64,000 bases of DNA, taken from NCBI RefSeq assembly GCF_004799495.1, contig NZ_SSMY01000011.1, positions 186,001 to 250,000 of the forward strand, in the 5' to 3' direction. Position 1 is the stretch's first letter; the number at the start of each line of letters is the position of its first letter. The notes under the pieces were generated by a model. The model was not told the origin of the DNA, made no database searches, and worked only from the letters and a program-made list of their open reading frames with translations. Positions 61,132 through 64,000 of this stretch are shown one piece after another. A program made the translations under genes and the position numbers. The stretch comes from Sphingomonas sp. Lineage in GTDB: Bacteria; Pseudomonadota; Alphaproteobacteria; Sphingomonadales; Sphingomonadaceae.

Positions 61132-61641
61132 ATGAACCGCTTCCTTTTTGCCGCCATCCTCGCCACTGCGGGCTTCGCCGCCGCAGGCCCGCTGTCGGCG
61201 CAGACCGCGCCCGCGCCGCAGGACAATCCGGACCGCATCGAAACGCGCGACGACGCGCTGGCGAAGGCCGACCAGCGCTTCGATCGGATGGACGCCAACC
61301 ATGACGGCAAGATCGACGCGACCGAAATGGCGGCGATGCGTCCTGTCGGCGCGCTCGGCACCATGCCTCCCGCGCCGCCGGCCGGTGGTGCCGTGCCGCC
61401 GCCCGCCCCGGGCGGCCGCATGTTCGCGCGGCTCGACGCCAATGGCGATGGCGTGATCGACCGTGCCGAGTTCCGCGCACAGGCGCTGCGCCGCTTCGAC
61501 CGCATCGACGCCAACCATGACGGCAAGATCGACGCCGCCGAACGCCAGGCCGCACGCGATGCGATGGGCATGCGTGGCGGTCGCGGCCCCGGCGGCGACA
61601 TGCCGCCGCCACCTCCTCCGGCCCCAGTACCTGCCAGCTGA
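61132..61641 (+). CDS. Secreted EF-hand domain protein
   Basis: Signal peptide MNRFLFAAILATAGFAAAGPLSAQ; EF loops DANHDGKIDATE, DANGDGVIDRAE, DANHDGKIDAAE. Confidence 0.9.
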   Translation: MNRFLFAAILATAGFAAAGPLSAQTAPAPQDNPDRIETRDDALAKADQRFDRMDANHDGKIDATEMAAMRPVGALGTMPPAPPAGGAVPPPAPGGRMFARLDANGDGVIDRAEFRAQALRRFDRIDANHDGKIDAAERQAARDAMGMRGGRGPGGDMPPPPPPAPVPAS

Positions 61642-61688
61642 CGCGCCGAAACCAGACGCCGGGCAATAATCCCCAAGTTGCCCAGGCG

Positions 61689-61720
61689 GCCGGGCGGGCG
61701 CCCCTCCTCGCCCGCCCGGC
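61689..61720 (+). terminator. Strong GC hairpin between EF-hand gene and response regulator (terminator or attenuator)
   Basis: 12-bp perfect stem gccgggcgggcg / cgcccgcccggc, 8-nt loop; weak T tract after. Confidence 0.5.
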
Positions 61721-61762
61721 GCTAGCCTTCCCAAGGAGATCAGCTTTGCCTAGCATAACGCG

Positions 61763-62482
61763 ATGAGTGGCCTTCCCCACATCCTGCTGGTCGACGACGA
61801 GCGATCGATCCGCGAGCCGCTCGCGCAATATCTCACCAAACAGGGCTTCCGCGTGACGCAAGCCGGCGACGCCGAGGGTGCGCGCGCGCGGATGACCGCC
61901 TATGCGATCGACCTCGTCATCCTCGACATCATGATGCCGGGCGAGGACGGGCTGAGCCTGTGCCGCCACATTCGCGCGTCGGGCGACATCCCGGTGATCC
62001 TGTTGACCGCCAAGAGCGAAGAGACCGACCGCATCGTGGGGCTCGAAATGGGCGCCGACGATTATGTCGTGAAGCCGTTTTCGCCGCGCGAGCTGGCAAC
62101 GCGCGCCAAGGTCATCCTGCGCCGTGCCGCCGCGACCGGCAACCGCCAGCACGCGCCCGAAAGCGGGTCCTACGCCTTTGCCGGCTGGGTGCTGAAGACC
62201 GGCGAGCGTGCGCTGGTCGACCGCGAAGGCGTGTCGGTTCCGCTGTCGACCGGCGAATACAATCTGCTCCACGCGCTCGCATTGCGCCCGCGCCAGGTGC
62301 TGACGCGTGACCAGTTGCTCGACCTGACCCAGGGGCGCGAGGCGATGGCGTTCGACCGCGCGATCGACAATCAGGTCAGCCGGTTACGCCGCAAGATCGA
62401 AACCGACCCCAAGAACCCCGAACTGATCAAGACTGTGTGGGGCGGCGGTTATACACTCGCGGCGGAGGTGACTCGCCTTTGA
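61763..62482 (+). CDS. Response regulator, OmpR family
   Basis: ILLVDDERSIREPL...LVILDIMMPGEDGLSLCRHIR...winged HTH DNQVSRLRRKIETDPKNPELIKTVWGGGYTLA. Confidence 0.95.
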   Translation: MSGLPHILLVDDERSIREPLAQYLTKQGFRVTQAGDAEGARARMTAYAIDLVILDIMMPGEDGLSLCRHIRASGDIPVILLTAKSEETDRIVGLEMGADDYVVKPFSPRELATRAKVILRRAAATGNRQHAPESGSYAFAGWVLKTGERALVDREGVSVPLSTGEYNLLHALALRPRQVLTRDQLLDLTQGREAMAFDRAIDNQVSRLRRKIETDPKNPELIKTVWGGGYTLAAEVTRL

Positions 62483-63855
62483 TGCTGTGGCCGCGCAACC
62501 TGCCGGGGCAGATGGCGGTGCTGGTCGCGCTCGCATTGTTCGTGGCCCAAGCGATCAATTTCGGCTTCACGCTCCACGATCGCCAGCAATTCCGGCTCGA
62601 GCAAGTCGTCGGCCCGGTCTCGGCGCGGATCATCGACGCGACGCAGAACCCGCGCGGGCGCGACCCGGTGGTCGATGCGCGCCTGTCGATCCTGCGCCCG
62701 GGCGAGACGCCGTGGGACCGCTTTCGCCCGCGCCCGCAAGCCGACAATCCAATGCCGGGTGGGCTGCCCCGGCGCCACGATGTCGAGAACGACATCCGCC
62801 GCAAGCTGAGCGAGGCTGGCATTCCGGTCGCCAATGTCATTGCCGCGATCCGCATGGTCGGCCCGAATGACCCGCGATTGTCGCGCCTGCCGCGCTATCG
62901 CGCGGAACGATTGCGCATGACCGGCACCGAAATGCTGATCGCGGTGGAACAACCGGGTGCTGGCTGGTGGGTGCAGGGTGTGGCGTGGGACGATTCCGAC
63001 TGGTCGATCCTGCGCGGGCTGATCGGGCAGACGCTCGTCCTCTACGCGATCGTGCTGCTGCCGGTGCTGTGGGCAACGCGGCGAATCGCGCGGCCGCTGC
63101 GCAAGCTCGCCAGTGCCGCCCGGCGCTTCCATCCCGGTGAAGAAGAGGGTCCGATCGAGGAAAGCGGACCGCACGACGTCCGCACGCTGATCACCGCGTT
63201 CAACCAGCTGCGCACACGCGTGACGGCGATGCTGGACGAAAAGGACCGCATGCTGGGCGCGATCGGGCACGATCTGCGCACTCCGCTCGCCGCGCTGCGC
63301 GTACGGATCGAATCGGTCGATGACGACGACGACCGCGCCAAGATGGCGGACACGATCGACGAGATGAACGGCACGCTTGATGATATCCTGTCGCTCGCCA
63401 GGCTGGGACGGCCGAGCGAGCCGGTGACCGAGGTCGACCTCGCCGCACTGGTCGATGCGGTGGTCGAGGATTTCCGCGACCTTGGGAAACAAGTCGATTT
63501 CGCCGAGAGCGAGCGGCTGAAGATGCGGCTGCGCCCGTCGCTGATGCGCCGCGCGGTGCGCAACCTGATCGAGAATGCGGTCAAATATGGCGGCGGCGCG
63601 GAAGTGTTCCTGCGGCCCGGCCTGCATTCGGTCGAGATTACTGTTTGCGATAGCGGGCCCGGCATCCCGCCCGAGCGGATCGGCGAAGTGTTCGAGGCGT
63701 TCACGCGGCTCGAAAGCTCGCGCAACAAGGAGACCGGCGGGATCGGGCTCGGCCTCGCGCTGGCCCATGCGATCGTGCGCGAAGCCGGCGGCGACATTCG
63801 CCTCACGAACCGCCCCGAAGGCGGGCTCGCCGCGACGATCACGCTGCCGCGCTAG
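62482..63855 (+). CDS. Sensor histidine kinase
   Basis: HAMP-like region; MLGAIGHDLRTPLAALRVRIE; NLIENAVKYGG; GPGIPPERIGEVFEAFTRLE; GGIGLGLALAHAIVREAGG. Confidence 0.95.
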   Translation: MLWPRNLPGQMAVLVALALFVAQAINFGFTLHDRQQFRLEQVVGPVSARIIDATQNPRGRDPVVDARLSILRPGETPWDRFRPRPQADNPMPGGLPRRHDVENDIRRKLSEAGIPVANVIAAIRMVGPNDPRLSRLPRYRAERLRMTGTEMLIAVEQPGAGWWVQGVAWDDSDWSILRGLIGQTLVLYAIVLLPVLWATRRIARPLRKLASAARRFHPGEEEGPIEESGPHDVRTLITAFNQLRTRVTAMLDEKDRMLGAIGHDLRTPLAALRVRIESVDDDDDRAKMADTIDEMNGTLDDILSLARLGRPSEPVTEVDLAALVDAVVEDFRDLGKQVDFAESERLKMRLRPSLMRRAVRNLIENAVKYGGGAEVFLRPGLHSVEITVCDSGPGIPPERIGEVFEAFTRLESSRNKETGGIGLGLALAHAIVREAGGDIRLTNRPEGGLAATITLPR

Positions 63856-64000
63856 GCGGCCGGTCGCCGGGTGCCGGTCTCGTTGCGCACGAGCAGCATC
63901 GCCGCCGCCGCCAGCATCATCACCCCCGCCGCGACCGCCATCGTCCAGATCGGCTCCTTCGGGAAGAAGGCGTGGATGATCGCCCCCATCACCGTCGCCA
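63853..64000 (-). CDS. C-terminal end of a membrane transporter (likely MFS), runs off window
   Basis: ...ATVMGAIIHAFFPKEPIWTMAVAAGVMMLAAAAMLLVRNETGTRRPAA*; stop overlaps kinase stop tail-to-tail. Confidence 0.55.

Overview
High-GC alphaproteobacterial chromosomal window; gene content and synteny look sphingomonad (inferred from the sequence, no database search run). Left end (~1-13.4 kb, minus strand): a respiratory Complex I (nuo) operon, nuoA-B-C-D-E-F-G-H-I-J-K-L(partial). It is interrupted by several non-canonical but mostly start/stop-overlapping genes: four small membrane ORFs (nuoB/C, nuoD/E and two in nuoE/F), three paralogous secreted 4-Cys proteins (nuoF/G) and a SAM methyltransferase (nuoH/I). 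Middle (~13.5-30 kb): housekeeping genes, including a diguanylate cyclase, suhB-like, efp, thiE, class I FBA, pgk-MOSC-gapA, zapA-6S RNA-5-FCL, tRNA-Asp and glpK. Right (~30-61 kb): a dense CoA/lipid-type catabolic locus with 5 acyl-CoA dehydrogenases, a FadJ-like protein, 2 acyl-CoA ligases, 2 thioesterases, SDRs, an ACAD10/11-like kinase plus dehydrogenase, a TonB-dependent receptor, 3 MFS-type transporters and a tandem double-TetR regulator. It ends with an EF-hand protein and an OmpR-type two-component system. The main novelty candidates are the expanded nuo operon with a two-Cys module repeated six times (C-x35-C in five of six copies) and a shared 17-nt promoter motif across the catabolic locus.
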